Origin: Rhodospirillales bacterium
GTDB lineage: Bacteria; Pseudomonadota; Alphaproteobacteria; Rhodospirillales; Defluviicoccaceae
DNA: 9,152 bases
Direction: 5' to 3'
Assembly (NCBI GenBank): GCA_030622775.1
Contig: JAUXFS010000039.1
Coordinates: forward strand, 1 to 9,152
A program made the position numbers and the translations under genes. Within the stretch, counting starts at the first letter, position 1, and each line of letters begins with the position of its first letter. Shown piece after piece: positions 1 to 6,188 of the stretch. The notes beneath the pieces were generated by a model that saw nothing but the letters and a program-made list of their open reading frames with translations, was not told the DNA's origin and made no database searches.

Positions 1-1079
1 CGGCCGATCGCTCGATGGAGATGACGGCGACCATCGACAAAGGGGCGATCCTGCCGAACGCGTTGCCCGATCCCACCGCGCTCGAGAACGAGTTGCGCCG
101 GGCGTTGCGTGACAAGGTGGGCAAACCGACGTTCATCGATGCACGGACGATGGTGGGGCACGTCGTCATCAAGGTGCAACTGCCGGAACGCGTGCTGACG
201 GTGATGACTCCCCGGGAACGACTGTTCAGCTCGACCATCTACATCTTCATTCTGTGGACGGTGGGCGGCACGCTGATTCTGTTGGGAGTGGCGACGATCT
301 TCATGCGCAACCAGGTTCGGCCGGTGCTCCGCCTCGCCCGGGTCGCGGACGCGTTCGGCAAGGGCCGCGACGTGCCCAACTTCAAACCCGAGGGTACCCG
401 GGAGGTGCGTCAGGCGGCGATGGCGTTCATCGCGATGCGGGCGCGGATTGTCCGCCAGATCAGCCAGCGCACCGAGATGCTCGCCGGCGTGTCCCACGAT
501 CTGCGCACGCCGCTGACCCGGATGAAGCTGCAACTGGCGATGATGGGGGAAGACGACGGCGTGATCGCGCTGAACGAAGACGTCGCCGACATGGAGCGCA
601 TGCTCGAGGGCTATCTGGCCTTCGCCCGCGGCGAGGGGCGGGAAAATCCCGAGCCCCACGACGTCGTCGCGCTGCTCGGCGAGGCGGTGCGGCAGGCCCG
701 GCGCAAGGGCGGCACCGTCGACCTGGACGCGAAAGGAGAATTCCAGGTGCCGCTCCGTCCCAGCGCCTTTCTCCGCTGTATCACCAATCTGCTGGAAAAC
801 GCCCAGCGCTACGCCACCCACGTTTCCGTCCGCGTTCACAAGCGCGCGAAGGGTATCGAAGTGGTCATCGACGACGACGGCCCCGGTATTCCCCTCGACA
901 AGCGCGAGGAGGTGTTCAAGCCGTTCTTCCGTCTCGAAAGCTCGCGCAATCCGGTCACCGGGGGCGTCGGGCTCGGGCTGACCATCGCCCGCGACGTGGT
1001 GCGCGGTCACGGCGGCGACATCTTTCTCGGAGAATCGCCGAGCGGCGGGCTCAGGGTCCGGCTACGGCTGCCGCTCTGA
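1..1079 (+). CDS. EnvZ-like sensor histidine kinase, 5'-truncated by the window edge
   Basis: Inner-membrane sensor kinase of a two-component system; it would autophosphorylate on histidine and pass the phosphate to a response regulator, probably encoded upstream outside the window. The frame is open to base 3, so the first ATG at 15 is not a trustworthy start and the N-terminal membrane helix is missing. Counting from that ATG: periplasmic remainder about 1-70, hydrophobic membrane helix about 72-96, a HAMP-like segment about 97-150, then the dimerisation/phosphoacceptor helix with the H-box VSHDLRTPL (His161). The ATPase domain follows: N-box NLLENAQRY (258-266), G1 box DDDGPGIP (286-293), F-box FKPFFR (301-306) and G2 box GGVGLGLTIA (316-325). 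All catalytic motifs are intact. The overall pattern is the OmpR-partner EnvZ type; the signal sensed cannot be told from the sequence. The last 18 bases overlap the convergent small gene. Confidence 0.93.
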   Translation, partial: ADRSMEMTATIDKGAILPNALPDPTALENELRRALRDKVGKPTFIDARTMVGHVVIKVQLPERVLTVMTPRERLFSSTIYIFILWTVGGTLILLGVATIFMRNQVRPVLRLARVADAFGKGRDVPNFKPEGTREVRQAAMAFIAMRARIVRQISQRTEMLAGVSHDLRTPLTRMKLQLAMMGEDDGVIALNEDVADMERMLEGYLAFARGEGRENPEPHDVVALLGEAVRQARRKGGTVDLDAKGEFQVPLRPSAFLRCITNLLENAQRYATHVSVRVHKRAKGIEVVIDDDGPGIPLDKREEVFKPFFRLESSRNPVTGGVGLGLTIARDVVRGHGGDIFLGESPSGGLRVRLRLPL

Positions 1080-1259
1080 AAGTTCCTCCGACAACGTATG
1101 CTGTTGGCCGCCGTTCCACGAGGGCGAGGCCTTGCCGACCATGTCGCCGATCTCCCGCTCGGTGAGATCCGCCAGATGTTCAATCGCCGACGCCCATTCC
1201 TCGACGCTCCGCCAGTCGTGACGGTAGAGGACGCGGTTCATGTCCTGAAGGTTCGCCAT
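1062..1259 (-). CDS. Small protein of unknown function, 65 residues
   Basis: I do not recognise this protein. The reading frame runs from an ATG at 1257-1259 to a TAG at 1062-1064. The start is favoured because GGGAG lies 6 bases upstream; a longer version from a TTG at 1349 has no such site. The product is soluble and acidic-helical in look: a central segment (DWRSVEEWASAIEHLADLTE, about residues 15-34) rich in Trp, Glu and Leu, followed by a polar, probably disordered tail from about residue 45. There is no signal peptide, membrane helix or metal motif. It converges on the histidine kinase gene with an 18-base overlap, so the two 3' ends are antisense to each other. Reality rests on the ribosome site and plausible composition, not on family recognition. 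Confidence 0.55.
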   Translation of the reverse strand: MANLQDMNRVLYRHDWRSVEEWASAIEHLADLTEREIGDMVGKASPSWNGGQQHTLSEELSERQP

Positions 1260-1763
1260 GTAGGTCTCCCACCAAAGCCTGCAACGTTGGTTTCGGGCGT
1301 CCGATCCTCGAACGCCGCAACCGGGTACCGGGAAAAACACATCCTCCAAGGACGCTCCGAGATCGCCAAGAGCAGGCTTGTTCTAGGTCTTCAGCCTTGG
1401 CCTGTTTGCCGGGCGTCGGCGTTTCGACGCGAGCGGGCTCTCTCTTTTGAGCGCGTGACGCCATGCTCCCGTCCCGAGAGGACGGGGTCAAGGCAAATAC
1501 CGCGGCAAACCACAAGATGTTGTGAGCAATAGACTATTTACTTCGAGATCTCGACTACGAGGGGTGCGGACGGATCGCGGCCCGCCGAATCGCCCGCTAT
1601 AACCGAATCGGCGGCGACGAGCGGGCGTTTGCAGGGTACCCGCAACCCTCGATTTCATGGTAGTCGGTACCATATGTCAGACCTGGACCACGAGTGATCT
1701 GGCTTCCCGGCCACCTGCGTTGACCGCGGACACCCCTGAGCGAACGAACAGGATCGACACGCC
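1260..1763. other. Intergenic stretch of about 500 bases without a convincing gene
   Basis: No frame here shows a recognisable domain. The longest minus-strand frame (from an ATG at 1464, overlapping the 65-residue gene in another frame) begins MASRAQKREP and turns into low-complexity Arg/Gly-rich sequence; it could be the relic of a small gene but I cannot support it. A 7-bp hairpin (CCCGTCC/GGACGGG, 1468-1486) lies just upstream of that ATG and has no U-run. The right half, 1540-1680, holds several dyads listed separately and is probably the control region of the nitroreductase gene. Confidence 0.5.
1543..1673. promoter_or_regulatory. Cluster of dyads upstream of the nitroreductase gene
   Basis: Four short symmetric elements occur within 130 bases: a 12-base perfect palindrome TCGAGATCTCGA (1543-1554); an 11-base inverted repeat with one mismatch (CCGCCGAATCG at 1582-1592, CGAATCGGCGG at 1604-1614) that brackets a -10-like TATAAC (1598-1603); the palindrome GGGTACCC (1634-1641); and ATGGTA-GTCGG-TACCAT (1657-1673). 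No good -35 box stands 16-18 bases before the TATAAC. These may be operators for the downstream gene, but each is short enough to be chance in GC-rich DNA. Confidence 0.3.
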
Positions 1764-2543
1764 ATGGCAAACGAAAACCCGCACGCGGATCCGGACATCG
1801 CCACGACCAGCGAAACCATCGAGGTGCTGCACAACCGCGTCAGCGTGCGCGCGTTCAAGCCCGAGCCGGTGTCCGAGGCGCAGATCGAGGCGGTGCTGAG
1901 GGCGGCGTTGCGCGCTCCCACCTCGTCCAACATCCAGGCGTACAGCGTGGTCGTCGTCCGCGACGCCGAGTCGCGGCGGCGGCTCTCGGTCGCGACCGGC
2001 AACCAGCCGCATGTGGCGGAAACCCCGGTATTTCTGGCTTTCTGCGCCGATCTGTCGCGAATCGAGCGGGCGATGCGTCGCCATGGCCACAGCCTCGACG
2101 ACAACAATCTCGAGTTGGGCCTGGTATCGGCGATCGACGCCTCGCTGGTCGGCATGTCGGCCTATCTGGCGGCCGATTCCCTGGGACTCAAAGGGGTGAT
2201 GATCGGCGGCGTGCGCAACGATCCGGCCGAGGTGGCGCGAATTCTCGATTTGCCGCGCCGGGTTTATTGCGTGTTCGGCATGTGCCTCGGTTGGCCACTG
2301 TCGACGCCGCCGCGGAAACCGCGGATGGACTACCATGCCGTCGTCCATTTCGAGCGGTATCGTCGGGATGGAGTCGACGAGGCGCTCGACGCCTATGATG
2401 CGGTGTTGGCCGCGCACTACCGGGGGCTGGGCAAGCCGGCGGCCGCCGACTCATGGACCGGCGAAATCGACACCAAGTTCAGTCGCCCACAGCGCGACCA
2501 CCTGCGCCGGGCGCTTCGGGAGATGGGGTTCGATTTTCGTTGA
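1764..2543 (+). CDS. NfsA-family FMN-dependent nitroreductase / flavin oxidoreductase
   Basis: Cytosolic flavoenzyme predicted to use NADPH and FMN to reduce nitro compounds, quinones or flavins. The 259-residue product is close to the 240 residues of E. coli NfsA and aligns with it end to end by eye: the FMN-phosphate motif HNRVSVRAF (23-31), the APTSSNIQ segment (51-58), GNQPHV (79-84) with the flavin-contacting Gln, the helix around SLGLKGVMIGGVRND (139-153), FGMCLGWP (171-178) and the KPR motif (185-187). The first 15 residues are extra and polar. ATG at 1764 is preceded by AGGA at about 11 bases, an acceptable but not strong ribosome site. The gene stands alone between a long intergenic region and the convergent csaA gene; the physiological substrate is unknown. 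Related nfsA-like genes are often stress-induced, which would suit the dyads upstream, but that is inference. Confidence 0.9.
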   Translation: MANENPHADPDIATTSETIEVLHNRVSVRAFKPEPVSEAQIEAVLRAALRAPTSSNIQAYSVVVVRDAESRRRLSVATGNQPHVAETPVFLAFCADLSRIERAMRRHGHSLDDNNLELGLVSAIDASLVGMSAYLAADSLGLKGVMIGGVRNDPAEVARILDLPRRVYCVFGMCLGWPLSTPPRKPRMDYHAVVHFERYRRDGVDEALDAYDAVLAAHYRGLGKPAAADSWTGEIDTKFSRPQRDHLRRALREMGFDFR

Positions 2544-2586
2544 GCGGCCGGCTCTCCAACCGCCGTCATCGACGTCTCCGCGACCC

Positions 2587-2937
2587 CTAGAACAGCCGCC
2601 CGCCGTTCGGAACGTCCTGGTCCGGCGCGATCAGCACGACCTCGCCGTCGGCGTCGGGGAAGCCGAGGACCAGCACCTCGGACATGAATTTGCCGATCTG
2701 GCGGGGAGGGAAGTTGACGACCGCGGCTACTTGGCGGCCGATCAGGGTTTCGGGGGCATAGTGCCGGGCGATCCGCGCGGAAGTTTTTTTCGTTCCCAAC
2801 TCGGGGCCGAAATCGATCCACAGCTTGATCGATGGTTTGCGCGCCTCCGCATAAGGCTCGGCCCTGAGCACGGTGCCGGCGCGGATATCGACCCTGGCGA
2901 AGTCGTCATAGGAGATGGACGCGGGGGAAATGGACAA
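2587..2937 (-). CDS. csaA: CsaA-type tRNA-binding-domain protein
   Basis: Small OB-fold protein of the CsaA family, described in Bacillus as an export-related chaperone and carrying the same tRNA-binding domain fold as the C-terminus of methionyl-tRNA synthetase; it normally works as a cytosolic homodimer. The 116-residue product matches the family length (about 110) and has its signature stretches: YDDFARVDIRAGTV (10-23), KPSIKLWIDFGPELG (34-48), VVNFPPRQIGKFMSEVLVLG (73-92) and the C-terminal PDQDVPNG (105-112). The apparent start is TTG (2935-2937): there is no in-frame ATG, and the next alternative, a GTG at codon 23, would remove conserved sequence. Only a weak AAGAGA precedes the TTG, so expression may be low. 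It ends 43 bases from the convergent nitroreductase gene. The upstream phasin terminator suggests it is not simply co-transcribed with phasin. Confidence 0.9.
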   Translation of the reverse strand: MSISPASISYDDFARVDIRAGTVLRAEPYAEARKPSIKLWIDFGPELGTKKTSARIARHYAPETLIGRQVAAVVNFPPRQIGKFMSEVLVLGFPDADGEVVLIAPDQDVPNGGRLF

Positions 2938-2952
2938 GGGCTGTCTCTTGGG

Positions 2953-2973
2953 CTGACGGCGCCCTGACGGCGC
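2953..2973. repeat. Tandem direct repeat in front of csaA
   Basis: CTGACGGCGC occurs twice (2953-2962 and 2964-2973) with an 11-base period, about one helical turn, immediately upstream of the csaA TTG start. It could be a pair of binding half-sites or a simple slippage product. No -10/-35 pair is evident beside it. Confidence 0.5.
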
Positions 2974-3010
2974 GGTCCCCGGGGCGAGGCGAGGGGCCGG
3001 GGCGCCGCGT

Positions 3011-3044
3011 GAAAAAGCGTACGGCCGCCCCGTCGGGGCGGCCG
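3011..3044 (-). terminator. Intrinsic terminator of the phasin gene
   Basis: On the minus strand a perfect 10-bp GC stem (CGGCCGCCCC with GGGGCGGCCG, 3-base loop; 3022-3044) begins 24 bases after the phasin stop codon. It is followed by TACGC and a run of five T (3011-3015 as A on the plus strand). The strong stem plus U-tract is the classic Rho-independent form, although the U-tract is set back by five bases. Confidence 0.75.
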
Positions 3045-3068
3045 CTTGGAACGCTGTCGCGGTTGCGC

Positions 3069-3542
3069 TTACTGCTTGAGCTTCAGCACCAGACCCTTGA
3101 ACTCTTCCAAGGACTGGGTAATGCGGGTGTTGATGGTGGTGCCGGCCTCTTCCTGAGACTTGGCGACCATCTCGGCAAGCTCGCGCATGTTGGAAAGCGC
3201 CCGCTCGAAGGCGTCCTTGGCGACTTCGGCCTGCTTGGCCGCGGCTTCGGGCGGCGAGCCGCTCTTGGAAACCGATTCCACCGCCTTGGTGGCTTCTTCC
3301 ATGGTCTCTTTCAGGATTTCCGACTGGCGCCGCGCCACCGCCTGTACGCCTTCGAAGGCAACGCGATTGGCATTGGTCAGCGCTTCCATGTTCTTTCGCT
3401 GACCCGCCATCAGCGCATCCATGTCGACGCCGGGCAGCTTGTACTGCTGCATGAAATTCTGGAATTGATCGGTGAGTTTGGTCATGTCGAACTCGCTCAT
3501 GAGCTTCGTCATGTCGGGGAATAATTCTGGGCTTTTAGCCAT
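3069..3542 (-). CDS. Phasin family protein (PHB granule-associated)
   Basis: Phasins coat intracellular polyhydroxyalkanoate granules and control their number and size. The 157-residue product is largely amphipathic helix without Cys, signal peptide or membrane helix, with the typical centre NMEALTNANRVAFEGVQAV (51-69), ARRQSEILKETMEEATKAV (70-88) and a C-terminal coiled-coil-like helix (about 103-155) ending in LVLKLKQ. The N-terminus has a nine-residue tandem duplication (DMTKLMSEF at 10-18, DMTKLTDQF at 19-27). The start ATG (3540-3542) is chosen over an upstream TTG at 3626 because AAGGAG sits 5 bases before it; the upstream extension would also run back through the promoter. The gene has its own promoter, a conspicuous operator and a terminator, as expected for a strongly expressed, PHB-responsive single-gene unit. 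Confidence 0.92.
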   Translation of the reverse strand: MAKSPELFPDMTKLMSEFDMTKLTDQFQNFMQQYKLPGVDMDALMAGQRKNMEALTNANRVAFEGVQAVARRQSEILKETMEEATKAVESVSKSGSPPEAAAKQAEVAKDAFERALSNMRELAEMVAKSQEEAGTTINTRITQSLEEFKGLVLKLKQ

Positions 3543-3554
3543 GGCCACTCCTTC

Positions 3555-3570
3555 GCCCGTTCTGCCGGGC
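3555..3570 (-). promoter_or_regulatory. 5' UTR hairpin abutting the phasin ribosome site
   Basis: GCCCG-6 bases-CGGGC forms a 5-bp stem ending one base before the AAGGAG ribosome site (3548-3553, minus strand). It may stabilise the leader or tune translation of an abundant protein; the stem is short and the role is inferred. Confidence 0.35.
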
Positions 3571-3594
3571 ACGTAAAAAACGGTTGACGAGCGG

Positions 3595-3623
3595 AATATC
3601 CGCCAACCGGCCGCTTGAGTCAA
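3595..3623 (-). promoter_or_regulatory. Sigma-70-type promoter of the phasin gene
   Basis: Minus-strand TTGACT (3618-3623) and GATATT (3595-3600) are separated by exactly 17 bases, matching the consensus at 5 of 6 and 4 of 6 positions. The predicted transcript would start near 3588 and give a leader of about 45 bases. The operator described next begins five bases upstream of the -35 box. Confidence 0.6.
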
Positions 3624-3627
3624 CAAT

Positions 3628-3669
3628 TATGTTGCACTGCACAATAAATTCTTGTTGCAGTGCAACATA
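3628..3669. promoter_or_regulatory. Large inverted-repeat operator, PhaR-like TGC-N3-GCA sites
   Basis: Two 14-base arms, TATGTTGCACTGCA (3628-3641) and TGCAGTGCAACATA (3656-3669), are perfect reverse complements around a 14-base AT-rich spacer. Each arm contains its own dyad: TGTTGCAGTGCAACA (3653-3667) is a perfect 15-base palindrome about a central G, and TGCACTGCA (3633-3641) is its shorter partner; the centres are 23 bases apart. TGC-N3-GCA sites of this kind are reported for PhaR, the PHB-sensing repressor of phasin genes in Paracoccus and Rhodobacter (from memory). The TetR-type regulator encoded next door is an alternative ligand. Confidence 0.65.
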
Positions 3670-3827
3670 CCAGTTACGCATTGATAACAAATAATAATAT
3701 CGTGAACGGCGGTTGGGATCACGAAGCAATGCGGGTGTCGGTGCTGGCCGCCGGGTCGTGAAAGGGGGAAAAATGCCGAGGCGAGGTCCGAATCGATAGA
3801 TCCGGCGCGGATTTCATACCAACCTGC

Positions 3828-3839
3828 GCTGATATCAGC
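3828..3839. repeat. 12-base palindrome over the TetR-type stop codon
   Basis: GCTGATATCAGC is a perfect palindrome that includes the TGA stop (3835-3837, minus strand). There is no following U-run, so it is not a normal terminator. It may be chance. Confidence 0.3.
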
Positions 3840-4476
3840 CTTCGGCGGGGGCCTCGGCCTCCGGAACCCCTTGATCTCCGTCCGAGCCCCGCGGCAAGCC
3901 TCGCGACCGCGAGCGGCAACAACGGATCAGGCTCTCCGCCCGTCGCAGACCCTGGTCGAGGCTGGCCATGGTTCGGGCCATGTCGGCGCTGTCGTCACGC
4001 AGCCACACCCGCAGCGTGTTGAGATAGATCAGGATCACCCCGTTGACCCGGATCGCGCCCCTCAGCCCGGAGGAGGACAGACCGGCCGCTTCCACCATCC
4101 ACGCCATTCCGTTGACGAACTGCGGCGCCGTCGCCAGGACCGCGGCCGGATTGGAAGGAAGATCCCGCAAAATCCCAGCCACGGCGTCCTTGTGCGGGGT
4201 CAGGGCATCGAACCGCCGCATCAGAACCTCGAACAAACGGTCGCGGACGGAGTCCTCTTTCTCGGTGGTGCCGCCGGCCAACACCTGACGGTCGATGCGG
4301 GCGATGAAGCCGGCGAGGATGGAGGCCTTTGTCGGATAGGCGGCATGGACCTCGGCGAGGGAAACACCGGCTTTGCCGGCGATCTCGGCCAGTGACAGCG
4401 AACGCCAGCCGCCGGCGGCGGCCAGTTCGAGGGCCGCTGACAATATCCGATCCGAAACGTATGCCTTGCGTGCCAT
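3835..4476 (-). CDS. TetR-family regulator with COQ9-like C-terminal region
   Basis: A 213-residue protein. Residues 1-60 are a TetR-type DNA-binding domain: helix RILSAALELAAAGGWRSLSL (10-29), then a helix-turn-helix AEIAGKAGVSLAEVHAAYPT (30-49) with the usual PTKASIL continuation. The C-terminal ligand-type domain (about 75-185) contains NTLRVWLRDDSADMARTMAS (153-172) and LDQGLRRAE, which by eye resembles the end of the COQ9/RpsU-divergent family, proteins that bind lipids or help ubiquinone synthesis. So it could be a true repressor or a COQ9-like accessory factor. The tail from 186 is polar and probably disordered. ATG at 4474-4476 has GAGG about 6 bases upstream. It lies 100 bases after proC and 292 bases before the phasin gene, and has its own promoter candidate. 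Confidence 0.85.
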   Translation of the reverse strand: MARKAYVSDRILSAALELAAAGGWRSLSLAEIAGKAGVSLAEVHAAYPTKASILAGFIARIDRQVLAGGTTEKEDSVRDRLFEVLMRRFDALTPHKDAVAGILRDLPSNPAAVLATAPQFVNGMAWMVEAAGLSSSGLRGAIRVNGVILIYLNTLRVWLRDDSADMARTMASLDQGLRRAESLIRCCRSRSRGLPRGSDGDQGVPEAEAPAEG

Positions 4477-4507
4477 CGCAGCCTCTGCAACGGAAAAAGA
4501 TCTTCCG

Positions 4508-4516
4508 ATTATATCA
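4508..4516 (-). promoter_or_regulatory. Extended -10 promoter of the TetR-type gene
   Basis: Minus-strand TGATATAAT is a perfect TATAAT with the TG-N extension; no good -35 is present at 16-18 bases. Transcription would start near 4501, leaving a leader of about 25 bases before the ATG at 4476. An exact consensus -10 in a GC-rich region is unlikely to be chance. Confidence 0.55.
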
Positions 4517-4576
4517 GCAGCGGTCGTTCATATCTAAGCACAAAATCCCGTCGGATCTCGCGAGGGCCTCCGGTAT

Positions 4577-5398
4577 CTACGCCAGCTCGGCCAATTCGCG
4601 GCTCCGCTTGCGAGCCGCTTCGACGGCGGCCGTCATCAGTGGCTCGAGACCGCGCGAGCCCATCAGAACCTCCAACGCCGCCGCGGTGGTTCCGCCCGGG
4701 CTGGTCACGTTCCGACGCAAGACCTCGGCCGGATCCTCGGAACGGTGCAGAAGCTCGCCGGCGCCGGTGACGGTGATTCGCGCCAGCCGTTCGGCGAGGT
4801 CGGCGGGCAGGCCGGCGTTCATTGCCGCCTTGGTCAAGCATTCCACCAGGAAGAAAACGTAGGCCGGGCCGCTCCCGGATACCGCGGTCACCGGATCCAT
4901 CAACGCCTCGTCCTCCACCCAGGCGACGGCGCCGACCGCCTCCAGAAGCCGGGAGCAAAGCGCCCGCTGCTCGGCGGTGGTCCGGCTGTTGGCGCAGGCT
5001 ACGGTGATGCCGCGGCGCACCGCCGCCGGCGTATTGGGCATGGCGCGGACGACGGCGGCCTTACCGCCCAGACCCTGTTCGAAGGCGCCGATCGTCTTGC
5101 CGGCGGCGATCGAGAGAAACACCGGGTCGGCGCCGAGGAAGCGGGTGTAGCCGGGGACGACCGCGCTGATGACCTGCGGCTTGACGGCGAATACGACCAC
5201 GTCGGGACGAAGATCGGCGTCGATCGCTTCGGGAGTTCCGACGACGGCGACGCCGAGGCGCCGGCCGAGGGCGGAGGCTATGTCGGGGTGCGGTTCGACG
5301 ACGGTAATCGCGGCGGCGTCCATCCCCCGGTCGAGCCAGCCGGAAAGCATGGCGCCGCCCATCTTGCCGCCACCGACGAGAACAAGCGTCGGGAACAT
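4577..5398 (-). CDS. proC: Pyrroline-5-carboxylate reductase
   Basis: Catalyses the last step of proline synthesis, reducing 1-pyrroline-5-carboxylate to L-proline with NAD(P)H in the cytosol. The 273-residue product has the family length. N-terminal Rossmann fold: VLVGGGKMGGAM (7-18) and VVVFAVKPQV (67-76); MPNTPA (120-125); then the C-terminal dimerisation/active-site domain with VSGSGPAYVF (173-182) and the signature VTSPGGTTAAAL (231-242). The start is taken at the ATG 5396-5398, with GGAG 8 bases upstream; the frame also allows a TTG at 5449 but that has no ribosome site and would add 17 atypical residues. It follows the ybjN-like gene by 37 bases and is likely co-transcribed with it, an association I recall as common in alphaproteobacteria. 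Confidence 0.96.
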   Translation of the reverse strand: MFPTLVLVGGGKMGGAMLSGWLDRGMDAAAITVVEPHPDIASALGRRLGVAVVGTPEAIDADLRPDVVVFAVKPQVISAVVPGYTRFLGADPVFLSIAAGKTIGAFEQGLGGKAAVVRAMPNTPAAVRRGITVACANSRTTAEQRALCSRLLEAVGAVAWVEDEALMDPVTAVSGSGPAYVFFLVECLTKAAMNAGLPADLAERLARITVTGAGELLHRSEDPAEVLRRNVTSPGGTTAAALEVLMGSRGLEPLMTAAVEAARKRSRELAELA

Positions 5399-5435
5399 CG
5401 GCCGGGCTCCCAAGTCTACAGTGTCGGACAGGCTC

Positions 5436-5936
5436 TCAAGCCTCGCCAACGGTATCGATCATCGCCGCGGCGAGGGCGTCGGCGGCCGTCTTGCCGCCCC
5501 AGATGGCGTACTGGAACGCCGGGTAGAACCGCTCGCACTCGGCGATGCCGTTGTGCATCAGATCCTCGATCTGCTGCATCGTCGGGCCGGTGCTTCCGCG
5601 AAGCGGCAACGCGTGGCGATAGGTGAGCAGACCTTCTTCCCGCCAGACGACGAAATGACCCATCCACATCTTCTCGTTGGCGAGAGCCAGAAGCTCGTTG
5701 ACGACGGGACGTTTGCGATCCGGCACCCGGATATCGAAAGCCAAGGTGAAATGCATGGCGCCGGCGGGTTCGTTCCACGCGAAATACAGGTTGTAGTCGC
5801 ACCAGCGCCCGGGCACTTGCACGGCGATTTCTTCGTCATTGGGGCGGTCGAACACCCAGTCGTTGTCGGTGACAAGCTTCTCGATCACGTCGAGGGGGCT
5901 GCGACTCTGGACTTCCGACAGGTGGATGACGGTCAT
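5436..5936 (-). CDS. YbjN-domain protein
   Basis: A 166-residue cytosolic protein of the YbjN family, which has the fold of type III secretion chaperones but mostly unknown function; E. coli YbjN affects motility and stress tolerance when overproduced. The sequence shows the family layout: SRSPLDVIEKLVTDNDWVFDR (11-31), a beta-rich centre with VPGRWCDYNLYFAWNE (41-56) and MHFTLAFDIRVPD (61-73), then ELLALANEKMWMGHFVVWREEG (81-102) and a C-terminal helical segment QIEDLMHNGIAECERFYPAFQYAIWGG (122-148). The ATG at 5934-5936 has AGGAG 10 bases upstream and is preferred to a start at 5999. It stands 37 bases ahead of proC. No biochemical role can be read from the sequence. Confidence 0.88.
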   Translation of the reverse strand: MTVIHLSEVQSRSPLDVIEKLVTDNDWVFDRPNDEEIAVQVPGRWCDYNLYFAWNEPAGAMHFTLAFDIRVPDRKRPVVNELLALANEKMWMGHFVVWREEGLLTYRHALPLRGSTGPTMQQIEDLMHNGIAECERFYPAFQYAIWGGKTAADALAAAMIDTVGEA

Positions 5937-6188
5937 TGGGTGGTCTCTCCTGGCAGATCGGTGAACTCGCTTGGTGGACCGCTCGCCTCGCGCATCCAAA
6001 TGGTGTGTGGCGCACGATATATAGAGGTTTATTAGCGCCTCCCTACAACAAGTAGGTTGCCACAGGCCATCAAGCGGTGCAAGCCGGGAATCGGGGCCGA
6101 GGGCCGGTTGTTGTGTATAAGGTGCCGGGGCCCGGGGAGCCCGCGTGGGTTGCCCGAGGTTTGCCGGTGAGTACGGCGCGGTCGCGGC
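5937..6188. promoter_or_regulatory. Intergenic leader region of ybjN-proC
   Basis: A 252-base gap between the ubiK-like stop and the ybjN-like start. On the minus strand a TATATA (6018-6023) could be a -10 box, with TTGTAG at an over-long 19-base spacing. A small hairpin CCTAC-AACAA-GTAGG (6042-6056) overlaps that -35 area. The gap suggests ybjN-proC has a separate promoter, but the assignment is weak; I see no small RNA gene or clear terminator. Confidence 0.3.

Noticed and set aside
254..1165. A 303-residue plus-strand frame inside the histidine kinase gene
   Set aside because: Arg/Gly/Ala-rich out-of-frame translation of the kinase coding sequence, typical of GC-rich shadows.
1180..1464. 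A 94-residue minus-strand frame starting MASRAQKREP
   Set aside because: The first 30 residues look plausible, but the rest is Arg/Gly-rich and overlaps the 65-residue gene; its ribosome site is only one base from the ATG. Possibly a frameshifted relic, not supportable as a gene.
1468..1486. Hairpin CCCGTCC-CGAGA-GGACGGG as a terminator
   Set aside because: No U-run on either side and no gene ends nearby.
5396..5449. Longer proC from the TTG at 5449
   Set aside because: No ribosome site precedes that TTG, while GGAG sits 8 bases before the ATG at 5398 and MFPTLVLVGGGKMG is a normal ProC N-terminus.
4745..5626. A 293-residue plus-strand frame opposite proC
   Set aside because: Antisense shadow of proC and the ybjN-like gene; the minus-strand proteins carry complete family motifs.
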